This document shows positions 48,094-58,228 of a DNA stretch of 64,000 nucleotides, in pieces. Made by a program: the position numbers and the translations under genes. Below the pieces are notes generated by a model. The model had not been told where the DNA came from, did no database searches, and was given only the letters and a program-made list of their open reading frames with translations. The stretch covers positions 1 to 64,000 of the forward strand of contig CACOWO010000002.1 in the NCBI GenBank assembly GCA_902630925.1. The letters are read 5' to 3'. The stretch is from an uncultured Pelagibacteraceae bacterium (GTDB lineage Bacteria; Pseudomonadota; Alphaproteobacteria; Pelagibacterales; Pelagibacteraceae). The first letter of the stretch is position 1. Each line of letters opens with the position of its first letter.

Positions 48094-50262
48094 TTAAATA
48101 GTTCTTTGAATCTCTTCAGATAAGTAGGATTCGATCACATCTTTTTCTTTAAAATCGATGAAATCCTTTATGCTAATTCCGCATTCTAAACCCATTCCAA
48201 CTTCTTTTACTTGATTTTTTTCTCTATAAACTGACAATATTTCACCACTATAGATTACAACACCGTCTCTGATAATTCTTGCTTTAGATTTACTTTTTAT
48301 TTCTCCACTTATGACCTTTGAACCTGCAATTTTTCCAGCAGATGAAACTTTAAAAACTTTTTGTATCTCGGCACTACCTAATACTGTTTCTTTAATGTCA
48401 GGTTCTAATAAACCTGATAAAGATTTTTCAACGTAATTAATAGCTTCATAAATAATATTAAAATATTTTATATCTATCTTTTGTTCCTCAGCTAAACTCT
48501 TGGCCTCTCTATTAGGTTTTACATTAAAACCTAGAAGAATTGCATTAGATGCCTTTGCTAAAGAAACATCTGTTTCATTAATCATTCCAATATCTGATAA
48601 AATAATTTTTGCTTCCACCTCTTTATGTTCTATTTTGTTAATGGCCATTTTTAAAGCTTCGCTAGAGCCTTGTACGTCTGATTTAATTATAATATTGAGT
48701 TCGTCTTTATCTTTTACATCTTCAAATAAGGTAGTTTTATCTTTAACTAAATTTTGATTTTGAGCACTACTATTTTTTCTAAATTCAGTTAATTCTTTAG
48801 CCTCAGTTTCATCTTTAGTAACCATAAATTCAGCACCAGCATAAGCTGAACTATTCATTCCAAGAATTTCTACAGGCATAGAAGGCATTGCTTCACTTAC
48901 CATTTTTCCTTCATAATTTATCATGGCCCTTACCTTCCCCCATGTATCACCACAAATAAAATAATCACCACGTTTTAATTTTCCATTACTTATTAAAATT
49001 GTTGAAACAGGACCTTTTCCTTTATCAATTTTGGACTCAATTACAACACCTCTTGCTTTATCACTATAAGATGCTTTTAAATCTAAGATTTCAGATTGAA
49101 GTAATATATTTTCTTTCAATTTGTCTAAATTGATTTTTTTCAAGGCTGAGACTTCAACAAATAAAGTGTCTCCACTTAAATCTTCTGCAATTAATTCATA
49201 TTGCATCATTTCATTTTTAATTTTACTTATATTTTTTTCAGGTAAATCACATTTATTTATAGCCACTATTATTGGTACTTTGGCAGCCTTAGCATGTTTA
49301 ATAGCTTCAACTGTCTGTGGTTTGATGCCGTCATCTGCTGCAACAACTAATACGACTATATCAGTGATTTTCGAACCTCTTGCTCGCATTTCTGTAAAAG
49401 CGGCATGGCCAGGAGTATCAATGAAAGTAATTATTTTATTATTCTCTGTTTTTACTTGATATGCGCCAATGTGTTGAGTTATTCCACCATGTTCACCAGA
49501 TACAACGTTTGAGTCCCTTAAAGAGTCTAATAATGAAGTTTTTCCGTGATCAACGTGTCCCATTATTGTAACAACAGGTGGTCTGTTTTTTACTTCTCCA
49601 ATGAATTCTTCTTTTGATTTGTTATTTTCTATAGAAGGCTTTTCTTCAATAATTGGTTTGTGACCAAATTCCTTAACAATATACTCAGCTGTATCTTTAT
49701 CAATATTGTGATTGATTGTAGCTACAACTTTCATGTTGAATAAAAATTTAATTATATCACTCGACTTTTCAGCCATTCGGTTCGAAAGTTCTTGGATAGT
49801 AATTTGCTCAGGAATTTTTACTTCTTTAATTACTTTTTTAAATTCCTTTTTTTCTTCGCCCTCAGGTTTTTTCTTTTCTTTAAGCCTTGCTCGTTTCACA
49901 GAGGCAAGGCTTCTTTGTTTAATTTCTATCTCTTCTACATTTAAAGCTCTAGAAACCGTAAGTTTAAAATCTCGCTTATCTATAGGACCTTTAAGTTTCA
50001 ATTTACTTTTACCAGCAGGTTTATTGTCTTTTTTTATAAAATCTTTTGTAGCTTGCTGCTCAATAAACTTTCTTGTGAAATTTCTTTTCTTGGATTCTTG
50101 ATTTAAATTAACTTTTGGATGTGCAGATGGTTTATTTATTTTGAAAGATTTTTTTTTCTCTACTGAATAGGACTTCTTGCCTGATGTAGATATAGAGCTA
50201 GTATCAATTTTTTTCTTAAGGTTTGATGAAATCGTGAGTGTTTTTTTCTTTTCTTTATCCAT
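48094..50262 (-). CDS. infB: Translation initiation factor IF-2
   Basis: GTPase delivering initiator tRNA, about 722 residues from the ATG at 50262; a TTG further up would overlap nusA. A lysine-rich N-terminal part (to about 150) precedes the IF2_N helix. G motifs are [20 protein letters not shown] and NKCD. Domains II-IV follow at standard length. No ylxR is found between nusA and infB, where it often occurs. Confidence 0.97.
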   Translation of the reverse strand: MDKEKKKTLTISSNLKKKIDTSSISTSGKKSYSVEKKKSFKINKPSAHPKVNLNQESKKRNFTRKFIEQQATKDFIKKDNKPAGKSKLKLKGPIDKRDFKLTVSRALNVEEIEIKQRSLASVKRARLKEKKKPEGEEKKEFKKVIKEVKIPEQITIQELSNRMAEKSSDIIKFLFNMKVVATINHNIDKDTAEYIVKEFGHKPIIEEKPSIENNKSKEEFIGEVKNRPPVVTIMGHVDHGKTSLLDSLRDSNVVSGEHGGITQHIGAYQVKTENNKIITFIDTPGHAAFTEMRARGSKITDIVVLVVAADDGIKPQTVEAIKHAKAAKVPIIVAINKCDLPEKNISKIKNEMMQYELIAEDLSGDTLFVEVSALKKINLDKLKENILLQSEILDLKASYSDKARGVVIESKIDKGKGPVSTILISNGKLKRGDYFICGDTWGKVRAMINYEGKMVSEAMPSMPVEILGMNSSAYAGAEFMVTKDETEAKELTEFRKNSSAQNQNLVKDKTTLFEDVKDKDELNIIIKSDVQGSSEALKMAINKIEHKEVEAKIILSDIGMINETDVSLAKASNAILLGFNVKPNREAKSLAEEQKIDIKYFNIIYEAINYVEKSLSGLLEPDIKETVLGSAEIQKVFKVSSAGKIAGSKVISGEIKSKSKARIIRDGVVIYSGEILSVYREKNQVKEVGMGLECGISIKDFIDFKEKDVIESYLSEEIQRTI

Positions 50263-50266
50263 AACA

Positions 50267-51817
50267 TTACTTGTACGCAATCTCTCTGGCTGCCATTATT
50301 AAGTCATCAGCCTCTTTTCTTGAAAGATTAAATTCTTCAAGATAACCTTCAATTCTCAATTTTTTTCCTTTTATTTCGTCATAACCTCCGATTAATTCAT
50401 CAGATGAAAGATCGGCAAAATCACTTAACTTTTTGATATTTTTTTGACCAAGTATTACTAACATGCCTTGGGTCATACCTTTTAAATTAATCAATTTATC
50501 TTCAACCCCAAGCTCTTTTAGTTTGATGGCTACCGCTTCTTTTTCTTTTACCAACGTTTCTTTAGATCTGTTAATTAATTCTTTAGCTGTTTCTTCATCT
50601 ATAGCATCGATTTTAGCAATATCATCTGGATTAGATTGAGCGATTTCGTCTATTGAAGTGAATCCTTCTGATACTAGTAGTTGTCCTAAAGTTTCATCCA
50701 CTTCTAAATTCTTTATTAGAGTCTCGGTTCTTTCCTTAAATTCTGCCTGTCTTCTCTCTGAGTCTTCTTTGTCTGTTAATATATCTATTTCAAAATTAGT
50801 TAATTTTGATGCCAGTCTTACATTTTGTCCTCTTCTACCAATCGCTTTACTTAAATTTTCTTCTGTCAAAATTATATCGATCCTTTTGTTATCTTGGTCA
50901 ATTAAAACTTTTTGTATTTCTGCTGGAGATAATGATTCTGAAATTAAAGTCGGTAAATCCTCTGTCCACTTGATAATATCAATTTTCTCACCATGAAGTT
51001 CATTAACAATTGTTTGAACTCTACTACCTCTCATACCAACACAAGCACCTACTGGATCAATCGAGGAGTCTTGTGAATGCACGCAAATTTTTGCTCTACT
51101 TCCAGGATCTCTTGCAACTGATTTAATTTCAATCGTTCCCTCATAAATTTCTGGAACTTCCAAAAAAAATAATTTAGCTAAAAATTGAGGGTGAGCTCGT
51201 GATAAAAATATTTGGTGTCCTTTAATTTCTTTTCTTACTTCATAACAGTAAGCTTTAACTCTATCTCCAGTTTTTAATATCTCTCTTGGAATAAGCTCAT
51301 CTTTTTTTATTACACCCTCGGCTTTTCCTAAGTCTACAATTACATTGCCATATTCTACTCTTTTTATAATCCCGCTTAGTATTTGCCCTTGTTTATCAAT
51401 AAAGTCTTCATACTGTCTATTTTTTTCAGCTTCTCTTACTCTGCTGCTAATTACCTGTTTTGCACTTTGAGCTGCAATTCGACCAAAGTCAATTTGAGGT
51501 AGTTCTTCAAAGACTTTTTCTCCTATCTTAAGGTCTTTTTTATCTGGAAAACTTTTTAACGCCTCATCTATAGTAATTTCTCTGGCAGAGTCCTCTACCT
51601 TTTCAACAATCTCTAAGACTTTTTGAATTTTTATATCTCCGCTCTCTCTGTCTATAATAACTTCAATATTATTATCGTTTCCAAATTTAGTAAGTGCTGC
51701 TTTTTGAATAGCACTTTCCATTGAACCTATTACTATTTCTTTGTCTATGGATTTTTCGTTTGCTACTGCATCAACAATCCTTAAAAGCTCTAATTTATCT
51801 AGTCCTCTATTTAACAT
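50267..51817 (-). CDS. nusA: Transcription termination/antitermination factor NusA
   Basis: RNA-polymerase-binding elongation factor of 516 residues. N-terminal domain, S1 (LSGIIKRVEYGNVIVDLGKA), KH1 and KH2 (GMRGSRVQTIVNELHGEKI; IGRRGQNVRLASKL), then helix-hairpin-helix acidic repeats at the C-terminus. All domains are present. An intrinsic terminator lies only 12 bases before its ATG, and AGGA precedes the start. RimP, normally upstream, is absent. Confidence 0.96.
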   Translation of the reverse strand: MLNRGLDKLELLRIVDAVANEKSIDKEIVIGSMESAIQKAALTKFGNDNNIEVIIDRESGDIKIQKVLEIVEKVEDSAREITIDEALKSFPDKKDLKIGEKVFEELPQIDFGRIAAQSAKQVISSRVREAEKNRQYEDFIDKQGQILSGIIKRVEYGNVIVDLGKAEGVIKKDELIPREILKTGDRVKAYCYEVRKEIKGHQIFLSRAHPQFLAKLFFLEVPEIYEGTIEIKSVARDPGSRAKICVHSQDSSIDPVGACVGMRGSRVQTIVNELHGEKIDIIKWTEDLPTLISESLSPAEIQKVLIDQDNKRIDIILTEENLSKAIGRRGQNVRLASKLTNFEIDILTDKEDSERRQAEFKERTETLIKNLEVDETLGQLLVSEGFTSIDEIAQSNPDDIAKIDAIDEETAKELINRSKETLVKEKEAVAIKLKELGVEDKLINLKGMTQGMLVILGQKNIKKLSDFADLSSDELIGGYDEIKGKKLRIEGYLEEFNLSRKEADDLIMAAREIAYK

Positions 51818-51834
51818 TTATCAGTTCCTAAAAA

Positions 51835-51856
51835 AAAATGGGCAAGTGCCCATTTT
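51835..51856 (-). terminator. Intrinsic terminator just before nusA
   Basis: On the minus strand AAAATGGGCA and TGCCCATTTT form perfect 10-base arms (in practice 9 bp and a 4-base loop), followed by more T residues down to 51830. This is the clearest terminator in the window. It ends metK transcription, but lies in the leader of nusA with the U-tract 12 bases before the ATG, so NusA must be expressed by read-through or from a promoter overlapping it. Confidence 0.85.
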
Positions 51857-51908
51857 GAAAGATTAAAAATAAGTCTGTTTTTAGAAGAAAATTAAGGTTT
51901 TTTCAAGA

Positions 51909-53072
51909 TTACATTTTAAATATATCTAATTTATCCGTTTTTTCCCAAGTAAATTCACCTTTATTTGTTGGCTTTCTTCCAAAGTGTCCGTAGGCTGAGG
52001 TTGCCTCATATATGGGATTATTTAGTTTTAACATCTCTCTTATACCTCTTGGCGATAAATTAAAATTCTCCTCAATAATTTTTTTAATCATATTAACTTT
52101 TTCCTCATCTCCATCAGCTAATTTAATAAAAATCGATAAAGGTTTTGAAACTCCAATGGCATAAGCTAGTTGAATTAAACATTTATCAGATACACCTGCT
52201 GCTACTACATTTTTAGCTAAGTACCTTGATGCATAAGCTGCCGACCTATCCACTTTAGAGGGATCTTTGCCAGAAAAAGCTCCACCTCCATGAGGTGCCG
52301 CACCTCCGTAAGTATCTACAATTATCTTTCTTCCAGTCAAACCAGTATCTCCATCAGGACCCCCTATAATAAATTGACCAGTAGGGTTTATATAAATTTC
52401 TTTCGTATCAAGATCAGATAAAAAATTTTTTGGAATTGATTTGTGTATATATGGAATTACAGACTCTCGCACTTTATCTTGATTAAGATCTTTAGAGTGT
52501 TGTGTTGAAATTACAACTGAAGTGACTTTAACTGGTTTGTCATTTTCATATAACATAGTAACTTGACTTTTAGAATCTGGTTCGATACCCAGCAATTTTC
52601 CATCTTTTCTATCATTAGCCATTAGACGTAGAATTTTGTGAGAGTAATGAATAGGAGCTGGCATTAAATCATCTGTTTCATTGCAAGCATACCCGAACAT
52701 TATACCTTGATCTCCTGCTCCTTCATCCTTGTTATCCTTAGAGTCGACACCCATTGCAATGTCTTTAGATTGTTCATGAAGAAAAGTTTCTATATTTGCG
52801 GTTTTCCAACTAAAACCTTCTTGATCATATCCTATATCTTTGATGCAATCTCTAACTTTTGAAATCAGTTCATCTTTATCTATTTTTGGTCCTCTTGTCT
52901 CACCAGCTAAAACAACTTTGTTGGTGGTAGTTAAAGTTTCACAGGCAACTCTAGATACTGAATCTCTTGAAAGGTAAGAGTCAACAACCATGTCAGAAAT
53001 TCTATCGCATACCTTATCTGGATGCCCTTCAGAAACTGACTCGCTTGTAAATAAAAAGTTATTTTTTTTCAT
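51909..53072 (-). CDS. metK: S-adenosylmethionine synthetase
   Basis: Makes SAM from methionine and ATP, 387 residues. Motifs include [29 protein letters not shown] (signature 1), [25 protein letters not shown] (lysines and P-loop-like) and the C-terminal AYGHFGR. The start overlaps the lnt end by 14 bases, leaving no room for a SAM riboswitch. Together with AhcY it forms the methyl cycle. Confidence 0.97.
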   Translation of the reverse strand: MKKNNFLFTSESVSEGHPDKVCDRISDMVVDSYLSRDSVSRVACETLTTTNKVVLAGETRGPKIDKDELISKVRDCIKDIGYDQEGFSWKTANIETFLHEQSKDIAMGVDSKDNKDEGAGDQGIMFGYACNETDDLMPAPIHYSHKILRLMANDRKDGKLLGIEPDSKSQVTMLYENDKPVKVTSVVISTQHSKDLNQDKVRESVIPYIHKSIPKNFLSDLDTKEIYINPTGQFIIGGPDGDTGLTGRKIIVDTYGGAAPHGGGAFSGKDPSKVDRSAAYASRYLAKNVVAAGVSDKCLIQLAYAIGVSKPLSIFIKLADGDEEKVNMIKKIIEENFNLSPRGIREMLKLNNPIYEATSAYGHFGRKPTNKGEFTWEKTDKLDIFKM

Positions 53073-54621
53073 TTTTATCTTTGTAAATTAAAAAGAATAA
53101 AAGATATGTAATTAAAAGTATATAAAAGATCAAATCATTTTTATTTTTATTAGATTTTATTAATGGCACTTCAAGTTCTATATTTCCAGCTTCATTTCTA
53201 TTTAATTTTTTGATTAAACTACCTTTATTATCAATAATTGCGCTTACGCCTTGATTTGTAGATCTAAGTAAGAATGTATTATTCTCAATTGCTCTAAAAA
53301 ATGATTTAGCAAAATGTTGGTCGGGACCGATAGATTTACCAAACCATCCGTCTTCAGAAATATTAACAATTAGATTAGTACTATTGTCGGACTTTTGTAT
53401 TAAGTCAGAGAATATTATCTCATAACATATCAGAGGTAAAATACTTAACTTATCAATTACAAGATTATTGTTCTCTTGACCTCTCAAAAAAGATCCGTGC
53501 CCCTCTGTAATCTTTTTTAAACCAAAATTATTTAATATTTTTTCGAAAGGTAAAAATTCTCCAAATGGTACGAGTTTTCTTTTGTTGTAACTCTGAATTA
53601 CATCAAAGTTATTATTAACAATTAACATACTGTTGTAAAAATCACCTGATTTTGGTTCTAATCTATTTGAGCCAAATATAATATGATGTTTGTCTGAAAA
53701 GTTTTTAAAAATTAGCTCTTTAAAAGGTGTGATCTGATCATAGCTATAACCGCTAAAAACTCCCTCTGGCCAAATAAATAGTGTTTCTTTTTTTTTATCT
53801 GGATCACTGTATCGTACTAATTTATTAAATCGATCTTCAATTTCTTTATAACTGAGACCATATTGTAAGTCGAAATTAGGTGATACAATTTTTACATATA
53901 TTTTTTCTTTTATACTCTTAAGAATTTTCTTATTTTTGTTAATTTCATAATTTCCATAAATGTAAAGACTTAAAATAAACAATAATTTAATTAATAAGAT
54001 AATAAATTTTTTTACTTTGCTAATTTTAAAAAGAAATATTATTGGCAAGGTAAATAAAGTGATTACAATGAGGTTGTAGGAATATAAGCCGATTAAATTT
54101 ACTATTTGTAATATTTCATTATACGTAGTTGTACTGTAGGCCCATAAATTCCAAGGGAAACCTGTAAATACATGTGCTCTTAAATAATCTGAGAAGGCTA
54201 TACCAGCAGAAAATATTATCACTGAAGGGAAATCTAATTTCAAAAATGGGCCAATTATTAATGTGGTTAATCCTAAAAATAAACTTAGAAATAAAGGAAT
54301 GAGTATTAATGCAAAAGGTATTAAGATTTTAAAATTCTCATCGAATGTTAATGAGTTTGTAATCCAAGATATTCCACTTAAGTAAAACCCAAATCCAAAT
54401 GACAATCCAAATATAAATAAATTTTTTTTATAAGGTTTTTTTCGGTAAACTGATCTAGATTTTTTATTTATATAAAACAATAAATAAAAACATGAAGGAA
54501 AAATTATAAAATTTATTATTGTTAAATTAAAAGGCTCAAAAGAAAATACAGTTAATGATCCAAAAAAAACGGGAAATATGTATAGAATTAAGAAGCGTTT
54601 ATTTAAATATTTCTCAATCAT
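53059..54621 (-). CDS. lnt: Apolipoprotein N-acyltransferase
   Basis: Inner-membrane enzyme of 520 residues that adds the third acyl chain to lipoproteins. Several N-terminal helices are followed by a nitrilase-like periplasmic domain with the triad Glu in [10 protein letters not shown], Lys in [15 protein letters not shown] and Cys in [12 protein letters not shown] final helix ends in a lysine-rich tail. It acts on lipoproteins such as the one at 9012-9611. The usual corC between ybeY and lnt is absent. Confidence 0.95.
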   Translation of the reverse strand: MIEKYLNKRFLILYIFPVFFGSLTVFSFEPFNLTIINFIIFPSCFYLLFYINKKSRSVYRKKPYKKNLFIFGLSFGFGFYLSGISWITNSLTFDENFKILIPFALILIPLFLSLFLGLTTLIIGPFLKLDFPSVIIFSAGIAFSDYLRAHVFTGFPWNLWAYSTTTYNEILQIVNLIGLYSYNLIVITLFTLPIIFLFKISKVKKFIILLIKLLFILSLYIYGNYEINKNKKILKSIKEKIYVKIVSPNFDLQYGLSYKEIEDRFNKLVRYSDPDKKKETLFIWPEGVFSGYSYDQITPFKELIFKNFSDKHHIIFGSNRLEPKSGDFYNSMLIVNNNFDVIQSYNKRKLVPFGEFLPFEKILNNFGLKKITEGHGSFLRGQENNNLVIDKLSILPLICYEIIFSDLIQKSDNSTNLIVNISEDGWFGKSIGPDQHFAKSFFRAIENNTFLLRSTNQGVSAIIDNKGSLIKKLNRNEAGNIELEVPLIKSNKNKNDLIFYILLITYLLFFLIYKDKNEKK

Positions 54622-55081
54622 TTACTAATTTGAAATATTTTTTTTCAACCTGGTGCATTTGCTTAAAATCTTTATACTTTTTATGGTCATAGCCAAATAG
54701 ATGAATCAATCCATGAATCCATAAACGATTAAACTCTATTTCAAAATTTTTTTTTATATTTTTATTTTTTATTTTGTTTAAATTTATTATTATATCTCCA
54801 AGATATAATTCTTTTTCTTTTTTTAATTTTTTGTTTAGGTCTTTTTTTTTATAAAAAGGAAATGATAGTACATCTGTTATCTTGTTTTTTTTTCTAAATT
54901 TCTTATTAAGGTATTTAATTTCTTTATTTCCTGAAAGTAATAAAGTACAGAATATATTTTTTTTTTTAAGTTTCTTATCTTCTAAGTTAATCTTTCTAAT
55001 TTTCTTATCTAAATAATAATTTGGCTTTTTTATATAATTTAGCCAATTTTTATTATTTGTAATAACATTAATCTTTATCAT
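54614..55081 (-). CDS. ybeY: Endoribonuclease YbeY
   Basis: Metal-dependent RNase for 16S rRNA maturation and ribosome quality control, 155 residues. The zinc motif HGLIHLFGYDH is intact near 128-138. The middle part is exceptionally lysine-rich and divergent. ATG at 55081 overlaps the ybeZ end; a TTG one codon upstream is possible. Overlaps lnt by 8 bases. Confidence 0.92.
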   Translation of the reverse strand: MIKINVITNNKNWLNYIKKPNYYLDKKIRKINLEDKKLKKKNIFCTLLLSGNKEIKYLNKKFRKKNKITDVLSFPFYKKKDLNKKLKKEKELYLGDIIINLNKIKNKNIKKNFEIEFNRLWIHGLIHLFGYDHKKYKDFKQMHQVEKKYFKLVND

Positions 55082-56072
55082 CAACGCTTTTATTTTGATA
55101 AGCTTTAATGATTTTAGAGACTAAAGGATGTCTTACAACATCGTTATGATCAAACTCAATTATTTTAATTTCATTAAGATCCTTAAGGATATTTTTTGAT
55201 TTAATTAAACCAGAATCCCGTTTGTTGATTAAGTCAACCTGACTTGGATCACCATTTACAACTAGTTTTGAATTCTCACCTATTCTTGTTAAAAACATTT
55301 TAATTTGAGTTTCTGTTGCATTCTGTGCCTCGTCTAAAATAGCAAAACAATTTTTAAGTGTTCTGCCCCTCATAAAAGCTAGCGGAGCAATCTCTATTTC
55401 ACCTGTCTCGATCTTTTTTTCTATTTTATCTGCCCCGAAAAGTTCGTAAAGAGCGTCATACAAAGGTCTTAGATATGGATCAACTTTTTCTTTCATATCG
55501 CCTGGTAAAAAACCTAATTTTTCACCAGCTTCTACTGCAGGTCTTGATAAGATCACTCTATCGATTTTTTTCTCCATTAATAATGTTATTGCGACCGATA
55601 CAGCTAGAAAACTCTTACCTGTTCCTGCAGGCCCAAGAGACATTATAATATCGTTTTCTTTCAAAGCCTTTATATACTCTGATTGTTTTTCAGAACGAGC
55701 AATAACTGATTTTTTTGGAGTTTTTATTAATTGTTTAAAACTTTTAATATTAGAATTTTCTATCTCTAAATTTTTTTTCACAGATGAAACTATATCTTCT
55801 TTTTCAATTATATTCGTTAAAAAATATTTATTTATCAAAAATTTAATTGCATCGCAAAAAATTGTTAGATTTTCTTTTTTTCCTTTACAAGTTATAGAAT
55901 TGCCTCTGAAATAAACATCTGTATTAGTCAATTTAGATAAATTTTTTAGATTCTGGTCGAATTGACCGACTATAGCCATTAACATTTCATTATCGTTTAC
56001 TGATATGTTGACTGTTTCTTTATCAATTTTTTTAATAATTAGGTTTTGTTCTAATTTACTTATTTCAGACAT
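55068..56072 (-). CDS. ybeZ: PhoH-like ATPase YbeZ
   Basis: PhoH-family P-loop protein of 334 residues that partners YbeY in RNA handling. N-terminal KH-like region (about 1-110), Walker A in SLGPAGTGKSFLA, Walker B in FAILDEAQNATETQ, and the PhoH hallmark GDPSQVDL. Overlaps ybeY by 14 bases. Part of the miaB-ybeZ-ybeY-lnt order found across proteobacteria. Confidence 0.93.
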   Translation of the reverse strand: MSEISKLEQNLIIKKIDKETVNISVNDNEMLMAIVGQFDQNLKNLSKLTNTDVYFRGNSITCKGKKENLTIFCDAIKFLINKYFLTNIIEKEDIVSSVKKNLEIENSNIKSFKQLIKTPKKSVIARSEKQSEYIKALKENDIIMSLGPAGTGKSFLAVSVAITLLMEKKIDRVILSRPAVEAGEKLGFLPGDMKEKVDPYLRPLYDALYELFGADKIEKKIETGEIEIAPLAFMRGRTLKNCFAILDEAQNATETQIKMFLTRIGENSKLVVNGDPSQVDLINKRDSGLIKSKNILKDLNEIKIIEFDHNDVVRHPLVSKIIKAYQNKSVDDKD

Positions 56073-56079
56073 TTAATAA

Positions 56080-57414
56080 TTAAGCAGCACAATTAGTTTG
56101 TTTTAAATTTGAGGTAATTTCACCATACAGTGTGTTTTGATTTCCATTTATAATTTTAACATTTCTTATCGTACCCACTAAATTATCATCACTTTCGACA
56201 ATAACTGAATTAAAATGTTCATCTCTACCAAAATATCTGTCTCCAGTTTTCATCTTATTTTCAAATAAAACATTTACTGTTTTATTAATTAATTTTTTTC
56301 TGTAACTGTTTTTTATATCTTCTGCAATAAGTTGAAATTCTATCAATCTATTTTTAGCCTCAGCATGATCTAACCTAGGTAAATCAAAAGCTGGAGTTCC
56401 TGGCCTTGGGCTAAACATAAAAGAATAGGAGTTTATAAAACCAACTTGATTTAATAATTTAACTGTATTTTTAAAATCCTCATTTGTCTCACCTGGGTAG
56501 CCAATTATAAAATCACTGGAAAATTTGATTTCAGGCTTTACTTTAATAAGTTTTTTTAAAATCTCTAAATACTCTTCAACTGTATGTTTTCTATTCATTG
56601 CCTCTAATATTTTGTTGGATCCACTTTGCACAGGCAGGTGTATTAACGGCATTAACTTTTCACAATTTTTGTGCGCATCAATTAAATCTCTTGTGAAATC
56701 CTTCGGGTGTGATGTGGTATATCTAATTCTTTTTAAATCTTTGATTTTAGAAATTTCTAAAATTAAATCTGAAAGTTTACTTTTTTCAAAATTATATGCA
56801 TTTACATTTTGTCCAAGTAAAATTATTTCTTTTGCACCATTTTCAACTAATTGATTTGTTTCTAAAACTAACTCTTTCATAGATCTTGAATATTCTGCTC
56901 CACGTGTATAAGGAACAACACAAAATTTACAAAACTTATCACATCCCTCCTGAATTGTTAAAAATGAAGAAACTTTATTGTCAGTATTTTTTAAAGAATT
57001 TAAGCTATCAAATTTTTCTATAACATCAAACTCGGTTATATTGATTGGTGATTTTTTTTTCTCTAATTTTAAAATCGTTTTATTGATTTGGTGATAAGAT
57101 TGTGGACCTAAGACTGCATCAATATATTTTTCATTTTTTAAAAGAATGTTACCTTCTGCTTGAGCGACGCAACCAGCAATCAATACAATAGGTTTAGGTT
57201 TGTTTCTAAAATTTTTTTTCAATCTTCCAATATCATGGTAAACTTTATCAGTTGCTTTTTCTCTTATGTGGCATGTGTTTAAGATATAACAATTAGCTTC
57301 ATTCAAATCTTTAGTGGGTTCGTAATTAATTTTTTTAGTCAAATCAAAAATACGATTGCTATCATACTCGTTCATTTGACACCCAAATGTTTTAATAAAA
57401 ATTTTTTTTGGCAA
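56080..57414 (-). CDS. miaB: tRNA-2-methylthio-N6-isopentenyladenosine synthase
   Basis: Radical-SAM methylthiotransferase of 444 residues modifying A37 of tRNA. The auxiliary cluster uses cysteines in TFGCQMNE, LNTCHIRE and IAGCVAQ. The radical-SAM cluster is CDKFCKFC. A C-terminal TRAM domain follows. The start must be the TTG at 57414: the first in-frame ATG comes after the first cluster cysteine. Its gap to fur is one base. Confidence 0.96.
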   Translation of the reverse strand: MPKKIFIKTFGCQMNEYDSNRIFDLTKKINYEPTKDLNEANCYILNTCHIREKATDKVYHDIGRLKKNFRNKPKPIVLIAGCVAQAEGNILLKNEKYIDAVLGPQSYHQINKTILKLEKKKSPINITEFDVIEKFDSLNSLKNTDNKVSSFLTIQEGCDKFCKFCVVPYTRGAEYSRSMKELVLETNQLVENGAKEIILLGQNVNAYNFEKSKLSDLILEISKIKDLKRIRYTTSHPKDFTRDLIDAHKNCEKLMPLIHLPVQSGSNKILEAMNRKHTVEEYLEILKKLIKVKPEIKFSSDFIIGYPGETNEDFKNTVKLLNQVGFINSYSFMFSPRPGTPAFDLPRLDHAEAKNRLIEFQLIAEDIKNSYRKKLINKTVNVLFENKMKTGDRYFGRDEHFNSVIVESDDNLVGTIRNVKIINGNQNTLYGEITSNLKQTNCAA

Positions 57415-57415
57415 G

Positions 57416-57835
57416 TTATTTTTTTATTTTTGAACCATATAGTTCTAGTTTATGATCTACGAGATTGTAACCTAATTTTTTTGCAATTTTTTTTTGTAAT
57501 TCCTCTATATCTTTGTCTACAAATTCAACTATTTCCCCACTATTAATATCTATAAGATGATTATGATCATCATTGATTTCATATCGTGCTTTCCCAGCTT
57601 TAAAATCATGTTTGATTAATATTCCGGCTTCTTCAAAAAGTTTTACTGTTCTGTAAACAGTTGCAATACTAATTTTATCATCTAAAGAAGATACTCTTTT
57701 GTGCAGCTCGTCTACGTCTGGATGATCTTTTGAACCATATACTGCTTTTGACTCAGAAAGAACTTTAGCAATAGTTTTTCTTTGATCAGTAAGTCTTACA
57801 CCTTTTTGTTGGCATTTTTCTTCGATTGAATTCAT
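57416..57835 (-). CDS. fur: Fur-family metalloregulator
   Basis: Second Fur-family protein here, 139 residues. DNA-binding part with VRLTDQRKTIAKVL and SIATVYRTVKLFEEAGI. The metal region HNHLIDINSGEIVEF lacks the CxxC zinc site of enteric Fur, as in many alphaproteobacterial Fur/Mur proteins that act in manganese or iron control. It differs clearly from Irr (no HHH triad). Sits in the tsaB-fur-miaB order typical of the class. Confidence 0.88.
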   Translation of the reverse strand: MNSIEEKCQQKGVRLTDQRKTIAKVLSESKAVYGSKDHPDVDELHKRVSSLDDKISIATVYRTVKLFEEAGILIKHDFKAGKARYEINDDHNHLIDINSGEIVEFVDKDIEELQKKIAKKLGYNLVDHKLELYGSKIKK

Positions 57836-57844
57836 TGAATTAAT

Positions 57845-58228
57845 CTAACTTAAATATAAGGGTTTAATCAAATTTTTTTGCATTGAATTTTTTTTAATTA
57901 AAATGTCAATATTAACAAGGCTAAATTGACCAAGATCAGCATTATTATATCCATATAAGTTGATATTTTTGGATATTTTTAATCCTTTTGCTACAGCTAA
58001 AGAAGCTCTTATTGATGAAAAACTACCAGGACCATTATTAACAAGAGTTGAAAAACTATGATTAATATTTACTTTGTGTTTTTTTAATAGATTTAATATG
58101 TTTATTACTAACTTATCATTATTATTTACTTTTTGATTAAGATCGTGGACATAAAAATCATTGTTAATTCTCAAACCAATTTTATCATCTTTACCTATGC
58201 AATTTATAATTAAAAAGTCCTTTATCAT
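57845..58228 (-). CDS. tsaB: TsaB-like protein, short form
   Basis: Partner of TsaD in t6A synthesis. Only 127 residues against about 220-230 in most bacteria. The core motif NNGPGSFSSIRASLAVAKGL at about 64-83 is kept, so the N-terminal ASKHA lobe that contacts TsaD is present, but the second lobe is missing apart from a short IKPLYLS end that recalls the normal C-terminus. rimI is absent. The ATG overlaps the divergent deacetylase start by 32 bases. Confidence 0.75.
   Translation of the reverse strand: MIKDFLIINCIGKDDKIGLRINNDFYVHDLNQKVNNNDKLVINILNLLKKHKVNINHSFSTLVNNGPGSFSSIRASLAVAKGLKISKNINLYGYNNADLGQFSLVNIDILIKKNSMQKNLIKPLYLS

Noticed and set aside
48500..50101. Several plus-strand frames of 85-129 codons opposite infB
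   Set aside because: They mirror the lysine-rich coding of infB, giving Phe/Ser/Leu-rich translations; shadows.
52575..52595. A GGTTCGATACC stretch resembling a tRNA T-loop
   Set aside because: It lies inside metK and has no acceptor or anticodon stem around it.
53059..53090. SAM riboswitch before metK
   Set aside because: metK overlaps the end of lnt, leaving no leader.
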